From Alphaproteobacteria bacterium (GTDB taxonomy: Bacteria > Pseudomonadota > Alphaproteobacteria > Paracaedibacterales > VGCI01), in contig VGCI01000001.1 of NCBI GenBank assembly GCA_016870095.1, positions 62,001 through 126,000 of the forward strand: DNA of 64,000 nt. The letters run 5' to 3'. The notes beneath the pieces are model-generated. The model saw only the letters and a program-made list of their open reading frames with translations, was not told the DNA's origin and did not search any database. Of the stretch, positions 9,472 to 18,337 are shown one piece after another. Numbering within the stretch: the first letter of the stretch is position 1; every line of letters starts with the position of its first letter. A program made the translations under genes and the position numbers.

Positions 9472-10743
9472 ATGTTTAAAAAAGCGCTTATGAGTCAAAA
9501 TTTGGGGTGGAAACGTCGGCAAAAAGGGGTGAGTCAGTCCCCTGTTGAACCGAAAGATCTCACGGATATTCCTCTTCTAGCGGAAGCCTCTACCCTAAAG
9601 GCAAGGAAGTACACATTCTCAAGGCGCGACACGAGTATTTTGGGTCGGTGGTGGTGGACAGTTGATCGATGGAGCTTAGGAGCCGTAACCATATTGATGG
9701 GCATTGGAATTCTCTTAAGTTTTGCCGCAAGCCCGCCGGTGGCCGATCGCTTAAATCTGGGGGGTTTTTATTTCGTAAAGCGTCATGTTATTATGATTAT
9801 TCCCACATTTTTTGTTCTCATTGGGACGTCACTTATGACTCCTCGGCAAACCCGTCGACTGGCAACACTTGTTTATTTAGTGGGGATAGGTCTTCTGGTA
9901 TTTACGATCACTAATGGGATGGAAATTAAGGGAGCTCGGCGGTGGATCAATTTTGGAAACTTCTCTATTCAAGCTTCTGAATTTGTTAAACCAGCATTTT
10001 CTGTTTTGGTGGCCTGGATGCTGACAGAACGGTATCGTAATCCTAAATTTCCAGGAATGTTGATATCTTGTAGTTTACTTGGGCTTTTTGTCTTACTTCT
10101 TATGTTGCAACCGGATTTGGGAATGACCGTTGTAACCACCGCTTCCTGGATTGGTCAACTTTTCATCGCGGGTATGCCTTTGTTCTGGATGGGTCTTGTC
10201 GCTGCTTTGGGCGTTTTTGGATTAATCGGGGCTTATTTTTTCTTCCCTCACGTTGCCAGACGTATTGATCAATTTTTGGATCCCTCAACCGGTGATCCTA
10301 AGCACGATCTTTATCAAGTTCACCAGTCTTTAGAAGCCTTTATGAATGGAGGACTTTTGGGACGGGGTCCTGGGGAGGGGACGGTAAAAAAATATATTCC
10401 TGATGCTCATGCTGACTTCGTTTTTGCTGTAGCTGGAGAAGAATTTGGCCTTATATTTTGTACAATTATTGTTGGGTTGTTTGCTTTTATCGTGGCTCGT
10501 TGTTTCTTGAGAATCATGCACGAAAATAGCCTTTTTGTTGTGTTGGCTGTATGTGGTCTTATTATTCAATTTGGAAGTCAAGCTCTTGTTAACATGTCTT
10601 CGACATTACACATTATTCCAACCAAAGGAATGACGATGCCGTTCATTAGTTATGGGGGGTCATCTCTATTGGCACTCGCGATGTCGATGGGTATGGTCCT
10701 TGCCTTAACAAGACGGCGTCACGGGTCAGCTGAAAATTTATAA
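9472..10743 (+). CDS. ftsW: Septal peptidoglycan glycosyltransferase FtsW
   Basis: FtsW is the SEDS-family polymerase that builds septal glycan strands from lipid II together with FtsI. The 423-residue protein has a long basic cytoplasmic N-terminus of about 65 residues, then roughly ten membrane spans. SEDS signatures are visible: GARRWINFGNFSIQASEFVK, LQPDLGMTVV, the HQSLEAFMNGGLLGRGPGEG loop and the final FISYGGSSLLA. TTGGAGG lies about 9 bases before the ATG. It is the last gene before the two inserted opposite-strand genes. Confidence 0.95.
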   Translation: MFKKALMSQNLGWKRRQKGVSQSPVEPKDLTDIPLLAEASTLKARKYTFSRRDTSILGRWWWTVDRWSLGAVTILMGIGILLSFAASPPVADRLNLGGFYFVKRHVIMIIPTFFVLIGTSLMTPRQTRRLATLVYLVGIGLLVFTITNGMEIKGARRWINFGNFSIQASEFVKPAFSVLVAWMLTERYRNPKFPGMLISCSLLGLFVLLLMLQPDLGMTVVTTASWIGQLFIAGMPLFWMGLVAALGVFGLIGAYFFFPHVARRIDQFLDPSTGDPKHDLYQVHQSLEAFMNGGLLGRGPGEGTVKKYIPDAHADFVFAVAGEEFGLIFCTIIVGLFAFIVARCFLRIMHENSLFVVLAVCGLIIQFGSQALVNMSSTLHIIPTKGMTMPFISYGGSSLLALAMSMGMVLALTRRRHGSAENL

Positions 10744-10767
10744 GTAAGGTTGCAATGACATCTTATC

Positions 10768-11700
10768 TTAACGCCTTGTTGTGGATTCGCCTCCAAACAT
10801 TCTTCGAAGGCCTTTGGCCATTTCCTGCTCTGTCTCACGCGAAAAAATCGACGTACCTGATGATTGAGCCTGTGTGGACGCTGATGATTCACTGCTCCCT
10901 ACTGGAGAAGGTGAGCTACTGGGTACTTGTTTTTCTTCATTTGAAGGTTGGGTTGAGGGTGAGGTAGTAGCAGTAGCAGTAGCAGCAGTAGCAGTAGCAG
11001 TAGCAGTAGCAGCAGTACTTTTAGGAGCCGTGGGAGAACTCTTCTTAAAAACATGGAGTTGCATCATCCCGCGAGTGAACTCAGTGATGCTTTTTATCTG
11101 ATCCGGAGTGCTATTTGCATTTTGAGAGCTTCCTACCTGACCTGCTACTTCTGCATCGAGTCGAATCGTACGCGCTTCCAACATAGCAAACGCTTCCCTA
11201 CTTTTACCCTCTTTCAATAATTTATGCATAAGGTCCTCTTCTTCTTTATTATATTTTTGGTCTAAGGGTACAAAAATAGTAAATATTTTTTCTGGGGTAA
11301 GGGGGCCTTCCAAAGAACAATTTTTCAAGGCTTCTATGATTTTTTGAGCTCTGTTAGGCCCATGATCTCGATTATAATCGGCACAATCATATTCATCGCC
11401 TTTAAAATTAGGTGGGACTTTTCGTCCCACAAAATAGTCATGTCCAAATTGAGAATTCGCAAATTCTTGTGCCGCTTGTTCAGTTGGGCGACTGTGGACA
11501 TTTGTTATTAAATATGCGAGGCTTAATTGGGCTGCATTCGTTCCTGTTGCACTGTTCCAAAGGGCTAAAATAACATGTTCCTTTTTTAATCCGGCAATAC
11601 TAATTTTGTTTGCATCTTCATTTTTATTGGTTTCAATTGCTAAAAAAGATTTTGTTAAAAATAGTGAAAATAATATTAAGAATATAGAAAGGCGTTTCAT
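10768..11700 (-). CDS. Secreted protein of unknown function, paralogue A, inserted in the dcw cluster
   Basis: I do not recognise this family by name. The 310-residue product begins with a Sec signal peptide (MKRLSIFLILFSLFLTKSFLA) and an AGGAGAT site precedes the ATG. The globular part at residues 33-150 contains ISIAGLKKEHVILALWNSATG, a GRK-x-PPNFKGDEYD segment, YNRDHGPNRA and CSLEGPLTPEKIF. This order vaguely recalls small bacterial proteins with an ALYN...YFKGR...YDRDNG pattern, but that is only a resemblance. The C-terminal third is low-complexity (Ala/Thr repeats, then Ser/Pro) and ends in MAKGLRRMFGG. It is convergent with ftsW and homologous to the next gene along its length. Confidence 0.85.
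   Translation of the reverse strand: MKRLSIFLILFSLFLTKSFLAIETNKNEDANKISIAGLKKEHVILALWNSATGTNAAQLSLAYLITNVHSRPTEQAAQEFANSQFGHDYFVGRKVPPNFKGDEYDCADYNRDHGPNRAQKIIEALKNCSLEGPLTPEKIFTIFVPLDQKYNKEEEDLMHKLLKEGKSREAFAMLEARTIRLDAEVAGQVGSSQNANSTPDQIKSITEFTRGMMQLHVFKKSSPTAPKSTAATATATATAATATATTSPSTQPSNEEKQVPSSSPSPVGSSESSASTQAQSSGTSIFSRETEQEMAKGLRRMFGGESTTRR
10964..11016. repeat. In-frame GCAGTA hexanucleotide microsatellite
   Basis: The tract consists almost entirely of GTAGCA units with occasional GCA triplets. On the minus strand it encodes an alternating Ala-Thr stretch (TAATATATATAATATATT) in the linker of paralogue A. Because units are 3 or 6 bases, slippage would change the length of the linker without breaking the frame. 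Paralogue B has no such tract at this place. Confidence 0.9.
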
Positions 11701-11832
11701 GATTTTTATCTCCTAAAGGTTATAACTTCATCTTTTAGTTACTAGCTATACTGATGGGCAAATTAGTTGCATTAAAGCTATGTTGCCGTAATTTTGCAGG
11801 AAATTTATAAGGCAGATGAAGTTACCTATTTT

Positions 11833-12720
11833 TTACCTGGGTCTAGAATTACTTCCATCAAACATACGTTGAAGCCCTGCTTTCATACTTTTTTCCGTCT
11901 CAGCTGAAAAGACAGGAGCATTTTCAGGTTCTCTCTGTGTTGATGAGGAGGATTTTGATGGCTTAGTGGGTTTTGTTTGAGACGGTAAATTATTGGATGC
12001 TGGACTTGCAGATGTTGTTGCTTTTGGTGTTGGCTCATTGTTCTCAGTATTAGTAGATGATGCTGATACTGCGTGTGTACGAAGACTATTCAGAACTGCT
12101 CCATTGCAAATTTGATCAATTTCTTCTTTTTTATCAGGGTCTGATACCACTATACTTTTCAATAAAGAAATTACCTCTGCATCTTGTCGAATTCTTCGTG
12201 TTTGGTACATTGCTAAAAATTCTTCCTGTTTACCGCTGTTCAGCAAGGTATTCATACGCTCTTTTTCAGCCTCATCCACTGCAGGATTCTCAGGAATGAC
12301 AACAGCAAATATTCTTTTTTCAGTCAGGGGGCCTTCTAAAGAACATTTTCTCAAAGCATCTATAACTTGATGCGCTTTATTAGGTCCATGATCGCGGTTA
12401 TAAACATAACCACAATAATTTTCCCCCTTAAAATCGGGTACTATTTTTCGACCAAAGAAGTATCCTCCACAATGCTCCCCATATGCGCGTGCATCCTCTA
12501 TGGTTGGCAATCGCAAACTAGTCGTTAAGAGAAACTGTATATTATCTTTATGTTCTCTTTTTCCTGTAGCATTATTCCAAAGAGCCAGAATGACATGTTC
12601 ACGTTTTAAACCGGCTATGCTAATTTCATCCGGATCTACAATTTTTGAATCTTCCATTCCCAAAAAAGATTTTGTTAGGAGGACAGAAAATAAAAGTAGG
12701 AATAAAGGAAGGCGTTTCAT
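11833..12720 (-). CDS. Secreted protein of unknown function, paralogue B, inserted in the dcw cluster
   Basis: This 295-residue secreted protein is a tandem paralogue of the gene downstream of it on the same strand. The signal peptides are nearly identical (MKRLPLFLLLFSVLLTKSFL here). Both keep ISIAGLK-R/K-EHVILALWN-x-ATG, GRK...P-x-FKG, YNRDHGPN-R/K-A and CSLEGPLT, and both end in a GL-R/Q-RMF-D/G-G motif after a Ser/Pro/Thr-rich linker. The linker here lacks the Ala-Thr microsatellite. The function is unknown. The export signal, duplication and variable tail fit a surface or host-facing protein, but nothing shows that directly. Confidence 0.85.
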   Translation of the reverse strand: MKRLPLFLLLFSVLLTKSFLGMEDSKIVDPDEISIAGLKREHVILALWNNATGKREHKDNIQFLLTTSLRLPTIEDARAYGEHCGGYFFGRKIVPDFKGENYCGYVYNRDHGPNKAHQVIDALRKCSLEGPLTEKRIFAVVIPENPAVDEAEKERMNTLLNSGKQEEFLAMYQTRRIRQDAEVISLLKSIVVSDPDKKEEIDQICNGAVLNSLRTHAVSASSTNTENNEPTPKATTSASPASNNLPSQTKPTKPSKSSSSTQREPENAPVFSAETEKSMKAGLQRMFDGSNSRPR

Positions 12721-12890
12721 GATTTATCTCTCCAAAGAGTTGTGAGTTTCTCAATTTTAGCGATTTGTCTTACAACCCGTCAAGTTGTTTCAAAAATTCT
12801 CTATTTTAAAATAATTTATCTGCTCTCTTCCTTGACGCTATACGAATGCCTCCTTAAAATAAGAAACACAATGGTCATAGGGAATATTTC

Positions 12891-13985
12891 ATGAGCAAAA
12901 CAATCATTCTCTCCTCCGGCGGAACGGGGGGACATGTTTTTCCAGCTTTGAGTCTCTCAGAAGTTTTAAGCACACGGGGATACCAGGTCATTATTATGAC
13001 GGATCATCGTGGCCATGTATTTCAAAAAGCTCCAGGCATTGGTCGTGTTATCTCCTTGCCAATTTGGCGGGGGCGAGAGGGGTCGCGCTTGAGTATCTTT
13101 ATCCTTTTGACAAATCTGGTTCTGAGCTTTTTAGTGGCTTTAGGATATATGATTTTCCGCCGACCAGCTGCTGTTGTGGGATTTGGCGGATATCCTTCAA
13201 TTCCAGCCATTCTCGCGGCGACGATTTTGCGAATTCCCACAGCTTTACATGAACAAAATGCTATATTGGGACGTGCCAATCGGCTTCTGGCACGGTTTGT
13301 CAGGCGGCTAGGAATTTCTTTTGAAAAGGTAAAATATTCTGAACCATTCCGCGATAAAGTTATTTACACAGGAAATCCGGTAAGAAAGTCTATTATTGCT
13401 ATTCAAGATGAAATTTATAAACCCTCCGAAGCCCAAGAACCTTTTTGTTTGTTTATTTTGGGGGGGAGTCAAGGAGCCCGTATTTTTTCAACCGTCATTC
13501 CCAAGGCTTTACGCAATTTACCAGAAGAAATGCGTAAGCGGTTGACGGTATATCAACAATGTCGCAAAGAATTGGTTGAGCAAACAAAAGAAGCGTACCA
13601 GCAATTTGGTTTGAGTGTTCATGTCAGCTCCTTTTTTGATGATGTTGATCAGAAACTAAAAGAAGCGCATCTTGTCATTGGGCGGGCAGGGGCCTCCACA
13701 GTTGCAGAATTGATGGTAGCGGGGCGCCCGGCTATCCTAGTTCCTTATCCTTATGCTATGGATAATCATCAACAAGCCAATGCAATCAGCCTGAGTGAAA
13801 ACCAAGCAGCGTGGGTCATTTTGGAACGGGACTTTATGCCTCAAAAGTTGCAAGAAATTCTTATGAAATCTATGAACAATGGAAATATTCTTAAAATTAT
13901 GGCTAAAAATATGCATAACTTTAGTCAGCCGAATGCTGCGGAAAAGCTTGCGCAAATGGTAGAAAATTTGCTACCAAATAATTAG
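12891..13985 (+). CDS. murG: Lipid II synthase MurG (GlcNAc transferase)
   Basis: MurG transfers GlcNAc from UDP-GlcNAc to lipid I on the cytoplasmic face of the inner membrane, giving lipid II. The 364-residue GT28-type protein has the N-terminal glycine loop SSGGTGGHVFPALSL near residues 8-22, VGFGGYPSIPAI, LHEQNAILGRANR, the second loop FILGGSQGARIF and the UDP-binding GRAGASTVAEL block. It resumes the dcw cluster after the two inserted genes, so it must be transcribed from its own promoter or from read-through across about 2.1 kb of antisense genes. Confidence 0.95.
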   Translation: MSKTIILSSGGTGGHVFPALSLSEVLSTRGYQVIIMTDHRGHVFQKAPGIGRVISLPIWRGREGSRLSIFILLTNLVLSFLVALGYMIFRRPAAVVGFGGYPSIPAILAATILRIPTALHEQNAILGRANRLLARFVRRLGISFEKVKYSEPFRDKVIYTGNPVRKSIIAIQDEIYKPSEAQEPFCLFILGGSQGARIFSTVIPKALRNLPEEMRKRLTVYQQCRKELVEQTKEAYQQFGLSVHVSSFFDDVDQKLKEAHLVIGRAGASTVAELMVAGRPAILVPYPYAMDNHQQANAISLSENQAAWVILERDFMPQKLQEILMKSMNNGNILKIMAKNMHNFSQPNAAEKLAQMVENLLPNN

Positions 13986-14021
13986 GTATTTTATCTTATA
14001 TTAAAAGGCTGTTACTCTCTC

Positions 14022-15500
14022 ATGCGCATTCCTCCCCATACGGTCAAAATTATTCATTTTATTGGCATTGGGGGTATCGGCATGAGCGGTATCGCTGAAG
14101 TTCTATTTAATTTGGGTTATGAGGTTCGCGGAAGTGATATTGCTGAAAATGCCAATATTCTTCGATTGCGACAAAAAGGTGTGGTGATCACCATTGGCCA
14201 CGCGGCATCTAATGTTCAAGGGGCTCAAGTTGTCGTTGTTTCCTCAGACATTAAATCAGCAAATATTGAGCTGCAAGCAGCTCGGGATCAGAGAATTCCG
14301 GTCATTCGTCGTGCAGAAATGTTGGCGGAACTCATGCGTTTTAAGCTTTCGGTTGCCATCTCTGGCACGCACGGCAAAACCACAACAACTTCCTTAATGG
14401 CAGCTTTATTCGACGCAGCTCTTCTGGATGCAACAGTGGTGAACGGAGGCATTATTAATGCCTATCAAACCAATGCTCGTCTTGGAAAAGGGGAGTGGAT
14501 TATTGTGGAGGCGGATGAATCAGATGGCAGCTTTACGCGATTGCCAGCCACAATTGCGGTTGTGACAAATATTGATCCAGAACATATGGATTTTTATGCC
14601 AGCTTCGATCATTTAAAGAAAGCTTTCGTAGACTTTGTGGAACGCATCCCTTTTTACGGATTGGGTATTATGTGTATTGATCATCCCGAAGTTCGAGCTA
14701 TTCTTCCTCAATTATCTGACCGACGTATAATGACTTATGGCTTTAGTGAAGACGCAAATGTTCGCGCCGTCAATATGCGCCAAAGTCCGGAAGGAACCAC
14801 GTTTGATGTGGAGATTGCTACGCCGGCAGCTTTGGCTCATCGCACCTTAGCAAAAGAAACTGTTTCTGTTCTTCCTCGTAAAATTAAAGATCTTTTCCTC
14901 CCAATGATGGGTCAGCATAATGTGCAGAATTCTTTGGCTGCTGTTGCCCTTGCTCAAGAATTGGGTCTCGAAGATGGGGTAATTATCAAAGCTTTTGCGG
15001 GCTTTGCGGGAGTGAAACGGCGATTTACAAAGATGGGTGTAGGGGCTGGTATTACGGTCATTGATGATTATGCTCATCATCCGGTCGAAATTAAAACAGT
15101 CTTGTCGGCAGCCCGTCAAGCAACGAAGGGGCGTATTATTGCTGTTGCGCAACCTCACCGTTATAGTCGCCTCCATCATTTTTTCTCAGACTTTGCGACC
15201 TGCTTTGAAGGTGTTGATGCTCTCATTATTGCGCCGGTTTATGGAGCAGGTGAAGCACCTATTGAAGGAGCAACAACTCCTCATTTAATTGAAGCCATTA
15301 AAGCCTCTACTGGGTATCAAGCTCATGAGTTGACCGATTCCCAAGATCTTGCTTCTTTAGCCTATTCTTTGTTCCCAGGTGGACCTCGAGATGGAGATAT
15401 GATTTTGTGTTTAGGGGCAGGGAATATCACTCAATGGGCAGCTGCTCTTCCAGAACAGCTTGAGGGTTTGAAAAATTCTTTAAAATTGGCACAGCAATGA
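14022..15500 (+). CDS. murC: UDP-MurNAc:L-alanine ligase MurC
   Basis: MurC attaches L-alanine to UDP-MurNAc, the first amino-acid addition in the pathway. The 492-residue protein shows the N-terminal Rossmann motif FIGIGGIGMSGIAEVL, the ATP loop ISGTHGKTTTTSLM, the central VTNIDPEHMDFY and the C-terminal VIDDYAHHPVEI and QPHRYSRL blocks. Length is normal. The last bases overlap the start of murB by 4 (ATGA), which suggests coupled translation. Confidence 0.96.
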   Translation: MRIPPHTVKIIHFIGIGGIGMSGIAEVLFNLGYEVRGSDIAENANILRLRQKGVVITIGHAASNVQGAQVVVVSSDIKSANIELQAARDQRIPVIRRAEMLAELMRFKLSVAISGTHGKTTTTSLMAALFDAALLDATVVNGGIINAYQTNARLGKGEWIIVEADESDGSFTRLPATIAVVTNIDPEHMDFYASFDHLKKAFVDFVERIPFYGLGIMCIDHPEVRAILPQLSDRRIMTYGFSEDANVRAVNMRQSPEGTTFDVEIATPAALAHRTLAKETVSVLPRKIKDLFLPMMGQHNVQNSLAAVALAQELGLEDGVIIKAFAGFAGVKRRFTKMGVGAGITVIDDYAHHPVEIKTVLSAARQATKGRIIAVAQPHRYSRLHHFFSDFATCFEGVDALIIAPVYGAGEAPIEGATTPHLIEAIKASTGYQAHELTDSQDLASLAYSLFPGGPRDGDMILCLGAGNITQWAAALPEQLEGLKNSLKLAQQ

Positions 15501-16402
15501 CAAATTGGCAGGACCATCTCCCGACGGTTCGGGGGCGTTATTTGTTTGGCTCCCGATTAGCAGATCAAACTTGGTTTCGAGTGGGAGGGCCGGCAGATGT
15601 GATTTTTCGTCCTGCGGATGAAGCTGATCTTGCCGATTTTTTGGCTCACAAACCTGACGATGTTCCTGTTGCTATTGTAGGGGCTGGCTCAAACCTTTTG
15701 GTGCGACAGGGAGGAATTTCAGGTATCGTCATTCGTTTGGGGCGAGGATTTAATGAAATTCGTGTTGAAAATGATCTCGTTCACGTAGGGGCGGGGAGTT
15801 TTGATCGGACTGTTGCCTTAACATGTCGCAACAGTGGCCTAGGGAACCTGGAGTTTCTAGTTGGTATTCCGGGCACCATTGGAGGTGCTGTAACAATGAA
15901 TGCGGGTGCATATGGTCAGGAAACGAAAGATATTCTTGTTTATGCACATGTTTTAGACCCCCAAGGGGGACGACATCGTTTAACACCGGACGATTTGCAA
16001 ATGACCTATCGGCATACAAATCTTCCCGAAGGGTGGATTGTGACAGGAGCCGTTTTAAAAGGAAATCGAGATAAAGATGTTGCGCAGATTAGTGCGAATC
16101 TTGATGCCATTTTGAAGCAACGTGAGGCCACTCAACCGACTCGCGGGCGAACAGGCGGAAGCACTTTTAAAAACCCCCTTAATCAAAAAGCCTGGGAGTT
16201 GATTGATGCTGCAGGATGTCGTGGATTAAAGATTGGAGACGCTCAAGTTTCAGAAAAACACTGTAATTTTTTGTTAAATCTAGACCAAGCGACGGCAAAT
16301 GATTTAGAATTGCTCGCAGAAGAGGTGAAACGCCGGGTTCAAGAAAATAGTGGCGTTTCTCTAGAATGGGAAATTGTAAGAATGGGACGCTCCTGTCCTT
16401 AA
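15497..16402 (+). CDS. murB: UDP-N-acetylenolpyruvoylglucosamine reductase MurB
   Basis: MurB is the FAD-dependent NADPH enzyme that reduces UDP-GlcNAc-enolpyruvate to UDP-MurNAc. The 301-residue protein has the FAD-binding stretch TWFRVGGPADVIFRPA, VGAGSNLLV and GIPGTIGGAVTMNAGAYG, and the catalytic region GRTGGSTFKNP with the active-site serine. The C-terminal AQVSEKHCNF block is typical. The length matches the type I enzyme of gram-negative bacteria. It overlaps murC and precedes ddl, the standard dcw order. Confidence 0.95.
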   Translation: MTNWQDHLPTVRGRYLFGSRLADQTWFRVGGPADVIFRPADEADLADFLAHKPDDVPVAIVGAGSNLLVRQGGISGIVIRLGRGFNEIRVENDLVHVGAGSFDRTVALTCRNSGLGNLEFLVGIPGTIGGAVTMNAGAYGQETKDILVYAHVLDPQGGRHRLTPDDLQMTYRHTNLPEGWIVTGAVLKGNRDKDVAQISANLDAILKQREATQPTRGRTGGSTFKNPLNQKAWELIDAAGCRGLKIGDAQVSEKHCNFLLNLDQATANDLELLAEEVKRRVQENSGVSLEWEIVRMGRSCP

Positions 16403-16506
16403 AAACTTAGAAAGATAAGTCCTGGAAAAAATGAGAATTCAGGTTGAGTGCACAACGATAGTTTTGAATTGTGTCATTTAATAATTTTATGACAAAGAGG
16501 CATGTA

Positions 16507-17433
16507 ATGACAAAGAAGCGTGTGGCAGTATTGATGGGGGGATGGTCTTCGGAAAGGGAAGTTTCATTGAACTCAGGCAAACTTGTGGGCAATGCTTTGA
16601 GAGAGTTAGGCCATGACGTGATCGCCATTGATGTGACACGTGATTTGACTCAACTAACGACAGCTTTAACGCCCAAACCAGATATTGTTTTTAACGCTTT
16701 ACACGGGGTGGGGGGAGAAGATGGTTCTGTCCAAGGTCTTCTTGAGATTTTAGGTGTGCCCTACACACACTCGGGTGTCGATGCTTCAGCAATTGCCATG
16801 AATAAAGTTTTATCACGTCGAGTTTTTGAGCAAGAAGGAATAGCAGTTCCTTCGTGGAAAGTATGTTTTAAGGCAGATATTGATGCGGCGCATCCGATGC
16901 CAATGCCCTATGTGATTAAACCCATCAATGAAGGATCTAGCCGGGGCGTTTATATTATTCGTTCAGAAGAAGATTTTAAAAAATTCCAAAAGGAATGGAG
17001 TTTTGGAGAAACCATTCTCGTTGAAAAATTTATTCAGGGGCGAGAAATTCAAGTTGGCATTATGGGAACTCGAGCGATCGGTGCCATTGAAATTCGACCC
17101 CGAGAAAGTTTCTATGATTATACGGCAAAATATACAGCAGGAAGAGCAGAACATCTTATGCCAGCTCCCTTGTCCTCAAGTGCATATGATAGAGTAATGA
17201 AATTGGGATTAAGGGCTCATCAAGTTTTAGGGTGTCGAAGTGTCTCTCGTTCAGACTTCATGTATGATGAAGCTCAAGATGAATTTTATTTGCTTGAATT
17301 AAATACCCAACCTGGTATGTCACCATTATCTTTACTTCCCGAAATTGTTGCTCATGAAGGGATTACCTTTAATGAACTAATATCCTGGATGCTGGATCAA
17401 GCTCAATGTGATCAAAAATTATGCGCGCATTAA
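16507..17433 (+). CDS. ddl: D-alanine:D-alanine ligase
   Basis: Ddl joins two D-alanines to give the dipeptide used by MurF. The ATP-grasp protein shows VAVLMGGWSSEREVSLNSG at the N-terminus, VIKPINEGSSRGV for ATP binding and LELNTQPGMSPLSLLPEI at the metal site. Three in-frame starts (16471, 16489, 16507) are possible. The third is preferred: AAAGAGG lies 6 bases before it and it places the family's first strand right after MTKKR, giving 308 residues. The 3' end overlaps ftsQ. Confidence 0.94.
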   Translation: MTKKRVAVLMGGWSSEREVSLNSGKLVGNALRELGHDVIAIDVTRDLTQLTTALTPKPDIVFNALHGVGGEDGSVQGLLEILGVPYTHSGVDASAIAMNKVLSRRVFEQEGIAVPSWKVCFKADIDAAHPMPMPYVIKPINEGSSRGVYIIRSEEDFKKFQKEWSFGETILVEKFIQGREIQVGIMGTRAIGAIEIRPRESFYDYTAKYTAGRAEHLMPAPLSSSAYDRVMKLGLRAHQVLGCRSVSRSDFMYDEAQDEFYLLELNTQPGMSPLSLLPEIVAHEGITFNELISWMLDQAQCDQKLCAH

Positions 17434-18296
17434 AAGTGAAACCTTCCCGATCTCGTGCTCGAGGGCCTATACAAAAAAGAGGCTCCCCCTCCTGGCGGGT
17501 CGAAACAACCATGCGCCGTTTATGGTTCAATCCTTTGGCAAAAATTGCGATATTCTCATTTTTTGTACTTATCATTCCTATCGCTTTATGGTGGGCGGAA
17601 TACCCGCAAAAATTTGGTAATTATATTTCTCATTCTATGGTTGCAGCATCCGGGAAAATGGGTTTTAGCGTTTCTGATGTTTTGGTAGAAGGTCGCAAAA
17701 ATGCCCCCATCGAGAAAATTTTGAAAGTTGTCGATGTTCGTCGGGGAAATCCTTTATTATCCTATGATCCATACCAAATCAAAAAAGATTTAGAAGAATT
17801 ATCTTGGATACGTCAAGCAACGGTGAAGCGCCAGTTGCCAGGCATTATCTTTATTCAATTAAGTGAGCGGCAGCCGGTTGCTTTATGGCAACATCAACAA
17901 AAACACTACTTGGTGGATGAGCAAGGTGTCATTATTAGCAGTGACAATCTTCAGGGATTTGACAAGTTACCCATCATTGTAGGAGGAGATGCGCCTGTTC
18001 ATGCAACCCACGTTTTGCATTTATTAGAAAAATTTCCGGATATCCAAAAAAGAATGACGGCATTGGTGCGTGTAGGCGGACGGAGGTGGGATTTACACTT
18101 GGATCGTACGTTGCAAATTAAATTACCGGAAATAAAAGTGGAAGAAGCCCTCGTTAGATTATCTTTATTAATTAAGCAAAAAAAGGTTAATTCAAAAGAG
18201 GTTTCTGTCATAGATTTGCGTGTGAAAAATCAAATTGTCATGCGTTTATCACCCTCTGCAGCTGTGCGTTTAAAAGGTAGAGGCAAAGAAACCTAA
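17421..18296 (+). CDS. ftsQ: Cell division protein FtsQ
   Basis: FtsQ is a bitopic inner-membrane protein that links early and late division proteins through FtsB and FtsL. The 291-residue product has a basic cytoplasmic N-terminus of about 45 residues, one membrane span near 46-62 and then a POTRA domain that starts around FSVSDVLVEGRKNAP. It ends with the beta domain containing WDLHLDRTLQIKLPE. The start lies 13 bases inside ddl. The divergence usual for this family makes the position between ddl and ftsA important support. Confidence 0.92.
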   Translation: MRALKVKPSRSRARGPIQKRGSPSWRVETTMRRLWFNPLAKIAIFSFFVLIIPIALWWAEYPQKFGNYISHSMVAASGKMGFSVSDVLVEGRKNAPIEKILKVVDVRRGNPLLSYDPYQIKKDLEELSWIRQATVKRQLPGIIFIQLSERQPVALWQHQQKHYLVDEQGVIISSDNLQGFDKLPIIVGGDAPVHATHVLHLLEKFPDIQKRMTALVRVGGRRWDLHLDRTLQIKLPEIKVEEALVRLSLLIKQKKVNSKEVSVIDLRVKNQIVMRLSPSAAVRLKGRGKET

Positions 18297-18337
18297 TTCA
18301 ACAAGACAAACAAGAATAAATTCGTTAAACTACGATT

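Noticed and set aside
10964-11016. Short tandem repeats that could be mistaken for a CRISPR array
   Set aside because: The units are contiguous hexamers without spacers and lie inside a coding frame; it is a microsatellite.
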